A stretch of DNA of 64,000 nucleotides from Fragilaria crotonensis. Its lineage: Eukaryota; Bacillariophyta; Fragilariophyceae; Fragilariales; Fragilariaceae. Position 1 is the stretch's first letter; each line of letters starts with the position of its first letter. The stretch is taken from contig JAKSYS010000227.1 in NCBI GenBank assembly GCA_022925895.1, forward strand, positions 19,042 through 83,041. Direction: 5' to 3'. Both the position numbers and the translations under genes were made by a program. The notes beneath the pieces are model-generated. The model saw only the letters and a program-made list of their open reading frames with translations. It searched no databases and was not told where the DNA came from. Below are positions 1 through 9,600 of the stretch, piece by piece.

Positions 1-387
1 GATGATTTGGAATTCGCCCTCGACAAGCCCGTTGTATCTTTCAGTGTCGGACTTTCTGGTGTATTTTTACTCGGCGGTGGAACATCCAGTCAAGACAGTC
101 CCGTCCTGCCTATTCTCGTTCGGTCTGGCGATGTTATGATTCTTGGAGGAGACGCGCGTTTGCGATACCATGGCATGGCGCGAGTCCTGCCGCCGTTGAA
201 AACCACGACCCTGGACCTGTCGAGCGTTCCATTACAAGACAGAATGTACCTCGAGTCGTTCGTGTCGCAACATCGAATCAATATAAATGTGCGCCAGGTG
301 CTTCCCGATGGAATCAACTCGATCGCCGAGGCGCAGGAGGAATGTGCGCGTGTGCGTGACTCTAAGTCGGAGTCAACTGGCGCATAG
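1..387 (+). CDS. alkB: AlkB-like Fe(II)/2-oxoglutarate dioxygenase, 3' end
   Basis: The reading frame is open from base 1, so the gene starts left of the window; the stop is TAG at 385-387. The visible ~128 residues match the C-terminal half of the AlkB family, which oxidatively demethylates alkylated nucleic acid bases. Seen: a PVVSFSVGLSGVFLLGG strand like the family's IVSVSLG..AIFQFGG, then a GDVMILGGDARLRYHG segment holding the distal Fe-binding His in YHG, then RININVRQ, which aligns with the R-x-N-x-T-x-R 2-oxoglutarate-binding motif. The HxD iron ligands would lie just upstream. It runs tail-to-tail into the RlmM-like gene with 34 bases between stops. Whether the substrate is DNA, tRNA or mRNA cannot be told from this part. 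Confidence 0.85.
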   Translation, partial: DDLEFALDKPVVSFSVGLSGVFLLGGGTSSQDSPVLPILVRSGDVMILGGDARLRYHGMARVLPPLKTTTLDLSSVPLQDRMYLESFVSQHRININVRQVLPDGINSIAEAQEECARVRDSKSESTGA

Positions 388-421
388 GGCACATGGCATA
401 TGGATGCCAGTATTGCAGCGT

Positions 422-1816
422 CTACGATTTGGGCCATACTATTGGATACATGGCCTCTATTCCAGCGCCAGTGCTTGTATGCTGTTCTTTTCCTTCCACC
501 ATGAGCGTCACTTCGTTCTTGTTGTTGAAGAAATGCTTCGCCCTGGCACAATATCCATGTGTTCTGGCTACCTGGATGGCAGCCTTCAAGGGCGTCCCAG
601 GACGGCGCTGCTCCCTGAAATTTAACGGTAACAATCATGTGTTTTGCCAGACGCTCGCCGCACCAAACATTCAAAAGTTCTGCAACTCGTTCCGGGTAGG
701 CAATGATATCGCTTACCATCCAATCCACCTGGCCCATTTCAGGTTTGTACGCAAACGCATCTCCCTTGACGAACTTGACCAACAAGTTGTTCTTCATACG
801 GTCATGTAACTCAGATCGATCGACGGCAATCACACGGCATTGACACACCTGTAGCGCGGCAGCTGTCCATCCCCCCGGACTGGCCCCCAAATCCACCACC
901 GTCTCGCCAGGAGCCGGCTTGGCGCCCCAACAAGCGAATGCCTCGAGTAACTTTCGGTACGCGGAACTGGGCATTTTCATGGAAATGTCCACATTGGCCA
1001 ATCCGAGAGGGTACGATGGATTGGGCCAGACGCAGTTCGGAAAGGATGGGATTCTTTGGCATCGACCAAGGGACACGGCGAGAACATCTGGTGACAAGAG
1101 CAAAATCTGAAGTAGCCATTGCTCGTCCATAGAACTGTCTCCTTTTCGCGCTGCTGCCGGGTATTGATTCTTGAAAATCTCATGAGTGGTCTCTGCAATT
1201 AGGGTCGAGCGCCTTTGAAGTATGGGATCTTTCTGACCCTTGCACATGCCAGGTACCAGAGCGTGGATCGAAAGGCTACCTTGGCGTGCGCTTGCCAACA
1301 GTTCTTTAAAGTGAGCTATTTCCGTGATTGCTCGTGCCAGCCCTTTGATCGATTCCGGTACCTCGATGATGCGACACTCCGGCAGCGCCTGCAGTGCATA
1401 GATAGGTTCGTAGAAACCATTTAGTTGTAAGTTTTCAATTCGGACGAGGCCTGGGAACGGTGATGATGCTTCGACAAGTGGTTGTCTCAACATTATCTCC
1501 TCTATTAATGTTTCTTCGTAGGTATGGCGACACGTAAAGTATGTCGGGAACGGACCTGTCGGGTCAGTTGGGAGAGGAGGAGGAGGCAGTGGATCGGCTT
1601 TTTGTTGTCGTCGTCGTCCTTTGGAATTCCCTTTCCTTGTTTCACTTTCGGATCGTAACGTTGTCGACCTTTGGTTATTCTGCTTGTTTTAGGGGAAGCT
1701 AGAAGATAAAGCGTTTGCAAGAACCCGACGTGCATTGTACAAAGGTGACGAGTGCGTGCTGGTATGAAAGGGCGTCGTTTACGGTGAGGGACTGGAAGAT
1801 TTTTGAGAATCATCAT
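422..1816 (-). CDS. RlmM-like ribosomal RNA 2'-O-methyltransferase (FtsJ fold), frameshifted
   Basis: SAM-dependent RNA ribose methyltransferase related to bacterial RlmM (23S rRNA C2498). Counting from the Met at 1493, residues ~195-210 carry the SAM motif VVDLGASPGGWT, then VIAVDRSEL, a DWMVSDI motif and VTVKFQG, matching the order in RlmM. The frame then fails: the conserved C-terminal helix and strand (KAAIQVARTHGYCARAKHFF, then NKNEVTLMVE) lie one frame over and stop at 422. One extra base in the GGG at 590-592 (CCC on the coding strand) explains it. The N-terminus also continues upstream of 1493 in the same frame (TYFTCRHTYEETLIEEI resembles the RlmM N-terminal domain) until a stop near 1689. 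A likely start with a basic leader lies at 1816 in another frame, so a short intron or a missing base lies between ~1550 and 1700. An organellar role is inferred. Confidence 0.72.
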
Positions 1817-3163
1817 ATCGTCTGAATGGTTCGCGGAGATTTGAATTTGGGTTCGGCATCAATCCTGTCTAGTATCGGATATTGGACCATCCTACTGAAT
1901 TCAGTTGAAACTAACTGAATTCAGTTTCCAACTCAAAAATAGGATATCTTTTGAACCAGTGCAAGTATGCGAATGTGTCCACGTGAACAAATACAGAAGG
2001 AATCTAGTAGAATTCACGATATCAAGATGCGCTTTATTGGACCGGTAGTTGTTGAGATACGAAATTTTGAAGTTGCGTTGAAGCACGAAATTTTTCATCG
2101 TTAAGAATTAAAAAAAACCGCCTCGCAATGGCGACGGTGCCAACATCTCGTACACGACGTTTCTACAACCCCAGACACTTGCAGCTGCAAAGCACGTAAA
2201 TGAAGGCAATATAGATGTGCTCCATGAGCTTTTGCGGTGTGACAGAAGCAGAAAACGGCTTTGACGACTAGGCAGTCGTGTATAATTAGGCGTCATGATG
2301 ATTTTAACGATGGGCACCTCCTCCATACCATCACACTCATGTGGCGGAAGAAGGAGCGCTTGAACACGTCGTCAAGATAATCGACAAGACTATCTTGAAG
2401 GTGGGGGAGCTGTGGCTGTGGAGGAACAAGCAAACGAAGCTCTTGAAATCCCGACAGTTTTGAACGATGGAGATGCATCAAAATTCTGAGCTCTGGGTTT
2501 CTGTTTTTGACGATGATAATGACCCATCCCCAGAGAATGTTGCATCTCTTACAAGAAGAAATCCCAATGAATGCATAAACCAGTTGTGGAATTCTGTTCC
2601 ATACTGTGATCGTGGTTTTTGTGGTGGTAATGATGTCCAACCGACACTGATTAGAGCTGATGGCAAGCGACGCATCACCCAAATCGAATTCAGACCGTTT
2701 CTCGCAACAGCACTTGTTTACATTTCATTTGAGGCACAAGAGAGAAAATGTAGGCCTGAAAACTTCATCAGTTGATCGCTCTGTGGTGAGGAAATGGCAC
2801 TAAAGTCTGCGGTGCACGCGACTTTGAAGATTGGACACATCATACCCACAACTCATCTGTACGACATTGAATTGCAAAAAGACATCAAAACGTATTGCAG
2901 CTGCAAGGCAGGGTATTGGAAGTGCCCGGTATTTATCAGAAGACGCATTACATCGAGAGATAACGACATTGTAGTTGAGGACTGAATTCAGCGAAATAGA
3001 AAATGTCGATTTTTGCTCGAGTTACAACAGTCAATAACTCAGCACCCACACAAGTAACATCCATTTTTCTTGTTACCTGATTTAAAAGCATGTAACAATG
3101 CACAAAATGAGCCCTCGATCACCTCCAGAGTGTGTTTAGTAGTTGCGATAGCGACCTTCTTGC

Positions 3164-3183
3164 AACTACTGAATTCAGTAGTT
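3164..3183. repeat. Perfect 20-bp palindrome centred on GAATTC
   Basis: AACTACTGAATTCAGTAGTT reads the same on both strands. The same core ACTGAATTCAGT is repeated twice at 1894-1925 and nearly so at 2981-2991. An additional inverted pair, AGTAGTTGC at 3138-3146 and GCAACTACT at 3162-3170, could form an alternative stem. Confidence 0.8.
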
Positions 3184-3246
3184 AGGGTGATTTTTAAGCC
3201 GGTATCATAAGGCATAGGATCACCCTAATCTTACCATTTTTATTTG

Positions 3247-3254
3247 TGACGTCA
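3247..3254. promoter_or_regulatory. TGACGTCA palindrome, CRE/CO2-responsive-like element upstream of CbbY gene
   Basis: A perfect TGACGTCA lies 124 bases before the ATG at 3378. In P. tricornutum, TGACGT/ACGTCA motifs are described as CO2- and cAMP-responsive elements in the pyrenoidal carbonic anhydrase promoter. Here it precedes a plastid phosphatase of the CbbY type, so the context fits, but regulation is inferred only. Confidence 0.4.
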
Positions 3255-3377
3255 GTACGAAAACGTGCCACTTTTTGCGCAATAAATACACACCATTGTA
3301 ACGTATAAATTACAGTAGATCATTCGATCGGATCGATCAGCCGATTAACCGATCAGATTGATACACAGAAAGCGATC

Positions 3378-4409
3378 ATGAGGACTTCCTTTGCGTCTGT
3401 TGTAGCTTTCTTGGCCGCGTGTAGTGTCGTCCACAGTTTCACGTCGCCTTTGGCGATCCGCCAACCCTTGCTGGTAGGGCGCACCTCCTTCGGCAACGCA
3501 CTCCACGCGGGCGGCAGCGATTACGAGTTTGCCCTCCTCTTTGATTGCGACGGCGTCATTATTGAAACGGAGGAGCTGCATCGTTTGGCTTACAATGCTG
3601 CGTTTCAGGCAGCCGGGCTAACGATTGGTGGTGAACCTGTGGATTGGTCCGTAGAGTACTATGACATTTTGCAAAACACAGTCGGTGGGGGGAAGCCAAA
3701 GATGTTTTATCACTTTCGCACCACGTGCCAGGGTGAGTTCCCCATGTCGGGTGACAAGCCAGCCCCGGCAACTCCTGAAGAACAGCAAGCCCTTATTGAT
3801 GCACTTCAGGCACACAAGACTGAGATCTATAGAACATTCATTGAGGAGAAGGCTGCTCCTCGTCCGGGTGTCCTTGAACTCATGGACGAAGCCCTGGCTG
3901 ATCCAAGAATCGCTGTTGGTGTGTGCTCGGCGTCCACCAAGGAAGCTGTGACAAAGGTGTTGGACGTCACTTTAGGGGCGGAACGCAGATCCAAACTCAA
4001 TGTTTGCATCTTGGGCGACGACGTTGAGCGCAAGAAGCCGGACCCTCAAATCTACAATACTGCAGCTGAGAGAATTGGCATTGACAAGTCCCGATGTGTT
4101 GTGGTGGAAGATAGTATGGTCGGCTTGCGTGCTGCCAAATCTGCTGTAAGTACAAGACGAGTTGTGCTTCTTGAAGACACTCGACAGACTGATGCCGTGA
4201 TCAAGTTCTAACAGTTCTCGACACAATAACAGGGAATGAAGTGCATCATTACGTACACAACCAGTACTTCTGATGGCGATTTCTATGGAGAAGGGGCTGA
4301 AGCCAAGGTACCAGAGCTCGGTGCGCGCAAAGTCACTCTTGAGTCCATCTTTGGTCCACTCAGAGAAAAGGGACTTCATGCCGACATTTTGTCCGGGATC
4401 AAGGATTAA
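3378..4409 (+). CDS. cbbY: Plastid-targeted CbbY-like HAD phosphatase (one intron)
   Basis: Predicted 314-aa HAD hydrolase of the CbbY type; family members dephosphorylate xylulose-1,5-bisphosphate, a Rubisco inhibitor. Residues 1-20 form a signal peptide ending VHS, followed by FTSP, the Phe-type diatom plastid cleavage site. Motif I is LLFDCDGVI with the catalytic pair Asp56/Asp58; motif II is VCSAS, the Lys motif is RKKPDP, and motif IV is VVVEDS. An intron at 4146-4232 (87 nt, GTAAGT...ACAG) is certain: reading through gives a divergent tail, while splicing gives LRAAKSA-GMKCIITYTTST, the expected continuation, with a stop at 4407-4409. The intron is a multiple of three with no in-frame stop before 4209, so retention adds only a short tail. 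Confidence 0.88.
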
Positions 4410-4431
4410 TGGACTCAATAGGAAATACCTG

Positions 4432-4570
4432 TCAAAGCGGATGTCCTTAGACAGACAGGGAGTTTCAACAGCACTTCACTACAGCTTTAAGCGCGTGAAA
4501 AGACCCGTCAAAGCCGATGTGTTTCGTTGGGCAGCTAGTTTCAACAGTATTTCACTTCAGCCTTTAGCGC
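4432..4570. repeat. Imperfect tandem duplication, 76-bp period
   Basis: The stretch from TCAAAGCGGATGT to TTTAAGCGC (4432-4494) recurs with substitutions at 4508-4570 (TCAAAGCCGATGT to TTTAGCGC). It lies directly after the CbbY stop, in the presumed 3' region. No function is visible. Confidence 0.6.
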
Positions 4571-4616
4571 TTAAGTCACTGCGAATAATTTACGTTTGCG
4601 ATTCCATTTGATTCGA

Positions 4617-5946
4617 TCAGTGCGATCCCTCTAGAGTCATTGTGTACTGTGTAATTGCAAAAATGGATACAATCCCCGAAGCAAGAGCGATGAACTTCTT
4701 CCATTTGTTTTCTGAATCTTCGAACTCTTCTGGAATAACCTCAGTAGCACCAACATAAATGAATGTCCCGGCCACAATCGCCAGCATGGCTGCATCCACA
4801 ATGGGAGCGGCGAATTCATTAACAGCGATGCCCAGGATCACACCGATGGGGCCCATCGCGCTGAAGATTGAAAGGTATCTGATAATCTCAGCCTCCGGCA
4901 GTCCTGATTTGATAAATGCGACCAGCAACGCGATTGATTCAGCAGGCTGATAAATGACAACGTGAATAACGTTAGATGGTGGATGGGAGCATACAACAGG
5001 ACCAAGTGTATTGAGTAGCTTGGCGTACCTGATGCAAGGCAATCGAAAATGACAAGAGCAACGAATCACCAAAGGTGTCAGCCAGCCCCAACGCCATCAT
5101 TTCCAAGATACTGTGAACAGCTAGAGCTCCCAACAAAATAACAGCACCGCGTCCATTGCTGAGTGCACTCGGCGCGTGACCATTTGTCTCTCCCCCTTTG
5201 GAATGGTCGTGAAGGATGTGGTCGGTATCGAAAGCGACCTTTTCGACGAAGAAGATAAGCATATAGCCACCCAGTGCTAGCATGTAAGGTGTCGCCTCGT
5301 TCATTCCTTCGAACGCATGAGTGCATTCGGGTAACAAATGCCCAAACGCGAGACTGAGGAAAACACCACCAGAAAAGGAATTGGCCAAGCTGAGTGCCAC
5401 CTTATTTTCCGACATTTTCTTGCTCTTGAGAGGAATGAGCCAACACGCGACATTCATTAAAGTAAGAAAGAACTGAAAGATACATTTCCAAGTGTGGAGT
5501 GGAATGCCGTAGGGAGTGGTCGCCGCAGGAATAGCGTCCATTGCAGCTTCACCGGCCTTGGCAGCTGCTTCAATTATTGGACCAGAAGAATGGCCACCAC
5601 GGACGACAAGTGTATCTGTCACGAAAGGGTCTTCTTTCCGGCATCGATTCGTACAAAGTCGGCAATAATCGCCGGCCTTCATTGCCCTGGCTCGAGGATA
5701 TAACCGTATTGGAGGAGGCGCAGGCGATGGTCGCGTTCCTTGAGGGCATGTTCCGGAACCTGCAGCGCACTCTTGCGCTTGTCGTGCAGCCTTGGTAAAG
5801 GATGCTTCTTGGGTTGACTCGTGCCTCGCCGACCAAGCGTTGTATTGGTTCCAGAAGGTCACTGAGTTCGCCAACGCGATTGATTCCGCGAAGACGAGGA
5901 GGCATAATGTAGAAATGCCGGTGCGGCGCCTCTGTTGAACTTTCAT
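4617..5946 (-). CDS. ZIP-family divalent metal transporter (one intron)
   Basis: Predicted 415-aa SLC39/ZIP transporter moving Zn2+ or Fe2+ into the cytosol across the plasma or an internal membrane. Exon 1 is 5029-5946 and exon 2 is 4617-4946; the 82-nt intron 4947-5028 begins GTACGC and ends ATCAG, joining ALHQ to PAESIALLVAF and restoring the TM5 motif H-x-x-x-E. TM4 carries HSILEMMALGLAD, the family metal-site helix, though position two after Glu is Met rather than the common Gly. The N-terminus has a signal peptide (ISTLCLLVFAESIALA) and a Cys-rich, Pro-rich loop of ~100 residues (CRLCTNRC) that could bind metal. A His-rich loop (DTDHILHDHSKGGETNGH) sits between TM3 and TM4, as usual for the family. 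The metal preference is not known. Confidence 0.88.
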
Positions 5947-6669
5947 ATCTCTTTAATAGCTTACGTCTTGCTTGATTGGGCGAATGCGCTATTCGTACTG
6001 AAATGTGAATTGAGAACTGATACAAATGGTGATGAACAACGCTAACGATCGACCTACTATAGGAGGGCGGAAGGGTGCTTGTGCAAAAGGTAGACGTGTT
6101 GCTTCTTCGAGCGCACGACACTTCTTCCCTGCCTGCCTGTCCACATTCCAAATCCGAGACTACGGGTCGTACTTACTGTATCATACAGTTCCTGGTACTG
6201 TAAGACCCTCCGGTACGAGTACTGTCATAGGAGTAATGAAACACCGTTACCTGGTACTCGGAGTACCAGGTACTGCTGGTACTCACGAGTCACGAGTCAC
6301 GAGACTCCAAGATACCGTGATACCGTAATACAAGCGAGTACGACACTACGTATTGGAGTACGATACGTACTGTACTCGCAAGACGCTCTTTATTTCTACA
6401 GTGCTTGTAGTACCAAGGAAACAGGGTGACAATCCGAAGATATCGTTATCCTTATCATTGTTATGTATTTCACGACAGTAACGAATCAACTGTTCGTGAT
6501 GTATTCAGTATTTTAATCATTCACGTGTATGCGAGTCTATCTATGTATGTATGAGAACACAAATGTAACGGGAACAAACAGTTCTCCTCTAGGACAATGA
6601 GATACTGACAATTTCTCAACCGTTCCAAGATTAGCCTCGTTAACGCTCTCCAGCGAGTGTCCCACCAAC
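5947..6669. other. Intergenic, GTAC-rich tract
   Basis: Between two divergent genes. Bases ~6165-6400 are dominated by words such as GGTACT, GAGTAC and the tandem CACGAGT at ~6283-6303. No coding signal seen. Probably a shared promoter region. Confidence 0.5.
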
Positions 6670-9600
6670 ATGGAAGAATGCAGTCCATCAAATAAAGCAA
6701 TAGGTTCATTCCAAACATCGGCATACACGAATATGAAGCGACCACGGGAGTCTCCCGCATCCCGATGGAGGAATGCAGTGTTGGATGTTCTAGACTCGAA
6801 ACTTTCCTTAGGAGAACAGCAGCAAGATTTGGGCGAAGAGCGGGATCCTCTAGGGGAGCACGTCGCGAAGATCCTCAATCAAAGCCAATGCTTTCGTCGG
6901 GCGCAGCATGACCAAATCGAAATGGAGCAACGCGACGAAGCGCCGCCACGCCCGCTGTTGACGTACAGAAATTTGCGACGGCTTAGTCAACACCTCAGGA
7001 CGTTTCGGTCGCCTCAGCAAGTAGCCGTACACCTTGCGCAGAGAATGGGCGGTGGAGTTGGATTTTTAATTAAGGATCGACAATCAGCATGGCAGGGGCT
7101 TTGGACGCTTTTTTGGATTGCTGTGTTCACGTCGCTTTTGTTGGGCTTGGCGTACCAAGCAGTCATACTTTGGTGCATTAAGGCTGTTGTAATCACAGGT
7201 ACCCTTGTATCGTTCATCCTTGTTGATTTCAATGAGATCAAAGCGATGTGCCCAAGGTCCCTTATTTACGCTGTGGAACGCTGCTTAGCACTGTTACGAT
7301 GGGTTGACAGCGTTGTGTTAATGGGAAGGCAATATGCTTGGCGCGACTGGAATACAAAAGGCCATGTGACGAGTGAGGAAGCGCCTAGCCGGCGTCTGTC
7401 ACTTTTGAAATGTCCACCACCGAACAAAACTCACGATGAGTGGAGCCTAAGAACCAAAAAGCATGCCTCTGCCATCAGCTTTTCGCACTCGATGCTCAAG
7501 CAGAACGAAGAACGATTGGCCAAAAAGAGAAGGTTTCACCAACGCGCAGCGTCGACCATTGGCAGAAGTGATGCTGTAGTAGCTTCTCCCGAGGAATCAC
7601 CGTCCAAAATCGCTCGCTCACACCGATCACGGCGCATGTCTTTGGGAGATGACGTAGTCCTTTGGAAGAACATTGACCAAGCTCTGGTGACCGATGCGTC
7701 GGAAGAAGGTCACTGCGATGTCTCTAGCTCTCTGCAACGACCTCGTCACGAACGTGTTACCTCTGACGATTCGTCGACGATTCGAAAGTCATTCTCTGAT
7801 TCCGATATGTTTTCTGCGAACGACTCCGATGACGAGAGTTCGTCCATCGGCAAGGGAAGTCTGACGCGTTCGAAGTCGCACAAACGTGACGATACACTCT
7901 CGTCGTTGGGGTCGGAAATGGAGATGATATGGGATGGGTTGAAGTTGGTGCCCGGATCGGGATGCGAATCCTCAGCTCGGAGCATGTGCAGAGAGCTGTG
8001 GCATCGCAAGATACAGCTGAGCGTTTCTCGGACATCAGCAAAAAGGTAGGGAAGAAGTTTGGCACGCCAACTCACGAATCGCTGGAATCACGTCGAAGGA
8101 GCTACCAAGCGACTTCTTCAGTTCTGGGGCGTGATGATGTGAACAGTGAAGTCAGTATCATTTTCTCAGATTCACGAACATTGATCATGCCAATCAGGCC
8201 GGTTCACTCGATGTGGACTTCAGCATCCGCTGTCGTTCCGATTTCCCGCGAATCAGCGTCGAGCGTGTCGGACACGGAGGATCAATCAGAGCCAAAATTA
8301 CCGCACGTTCCGAGAGTCCGACGGATGACATCATGCACCGATAGTGAAGCACTACCTCCGCGATCGCCAAAGAACAGCAATCGAAAGTCTTCAATGAGGC
8401 GTCGCTCGAGTTCAAGTGTGGTTGCGTTCAATTCCAGTATGTTTTCAACGTCGGTACTGAAAGACAGGGTTTTGAATGCCGTGACTTCGGCAATTGATTC
8501 TGAAGATGAGCGCGTTATGCCTGCAGCTGAAGGTCAGGATACTAGTATGGAAGTCGTCTTGACGAACGATGATGGTAACAAGGGCGAACACATCTGTCCC
8601 ACGATCGAAAAAAGCTCTTCGCTATCGCCAGGATCACGAGTTCCCAAGGTGCATCCTAAGCGCAAGCTTCTCCGAACCGGAGTGAAATTGGTTGTTCCAA
8701 TGTTCACTATGCAACCAGGCGTTCGTCGAACTGCTATCAATGCATCTGGTCGCTATTTTCAGATGGCAACCGTTGTGTCCAGTAAACGAATATACGTTCA
8801 GACCAATGCGTATTCGGTCAAAAGTGAGAGACGACATACGAACTGTTTGTCGCTTACAGTCAATCTGGACAAGTCCTTCCTGCGCGATGGTGCCTTCGCG
8901 CAGATGACGCTCAGAATCTTGGATGCCTGGAGTGACCGCTACATGCCACGCCACTCCAAGTTTCCGATTGGTGCCTGCGTTGCAACAACCTACGGCCTTG
9001 GAATTCTTGTTGGGTGGAGAGTCGAAGACGACTGCCACATAGTTCGGGCGCTGTGGCGACGAAGTGGTCCTGGTAGTGCGAATGCGTACCTTAATCGGGA
9101 TGCGCTGCACAGCGTTGTTGAAGCAACCGTTGGATTCCCTGTGGACACCACGGTTGGGAAGGGAATTGTTCGCTCTTATGTTTCCGCTGGAAGCGAGTTC
9201 AGGAATGGTAGATATTTTGTTCAGATAGACGAGTCTGGGCGGCACAAAGGCCAGGTACTAGAGTTCAATCGAAGTGATATTTTAGCGTGTCATGGCCCCG
9301 AATTTGTTCCAATTATCGAATTGATCAGAGAAGCGGCAGAGTATCAAATTCAGGTCGACACATATGAATACGCAATGCGACATCAAGTCCATGGTAGGCA
9401 GACTTTAGACGAAACAAAGTGGCTTCGTTTCTCGAAGGGATTCGAGATAATTTGGTCGTCGCTGTTGAAAGCTGTTGAGGACGATGAGGGCTTTGACGCT
9501 GGCGTGAACCAATTTTTTTCGTCTGTGATAAGCTTTCTCGATCAACTTGAGAAGCCGGAACCCCTTCGAAATGGTATCGATTCTAGCGCTGAATCATATG

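Larger units (their letters stand above)
1817..3377. other. Intergenic region with CTGAATTCAG palindromes; no convincing gene
   Basis: No intact gene recognised. Short plus-strand stretches around 2140-2480 (for example AAAKHVNEGNIDVLHELL and THVAEEGALEHVVKIID) look weakly like broken ankyrin repeats, and ORFs at 2467-2775 and 2794-2985 have no recognisable domain. ACTGAATTCAGT palindromes occur at 1894-1905 and 1914-1925, an 11-base version at 2981-2991, and a perfect 20-bp palindrome at 3164-3183. Confidence 0.4.

Noticed and set aside
90-421. C-terminal extension of the RlmM-like ORF down to base 90
   Set aside because: It overlaps the AlkB-like gene antisense, has no family resemblance, and exists only because of the one-base shift at 590-592.
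2794-2985. SWIM-type zinc finger (YCSCKAGYWKCP)
   Set aside because: The final His of the C-x-C...C-x-H motif is missing and no transposase domain surrounds it.
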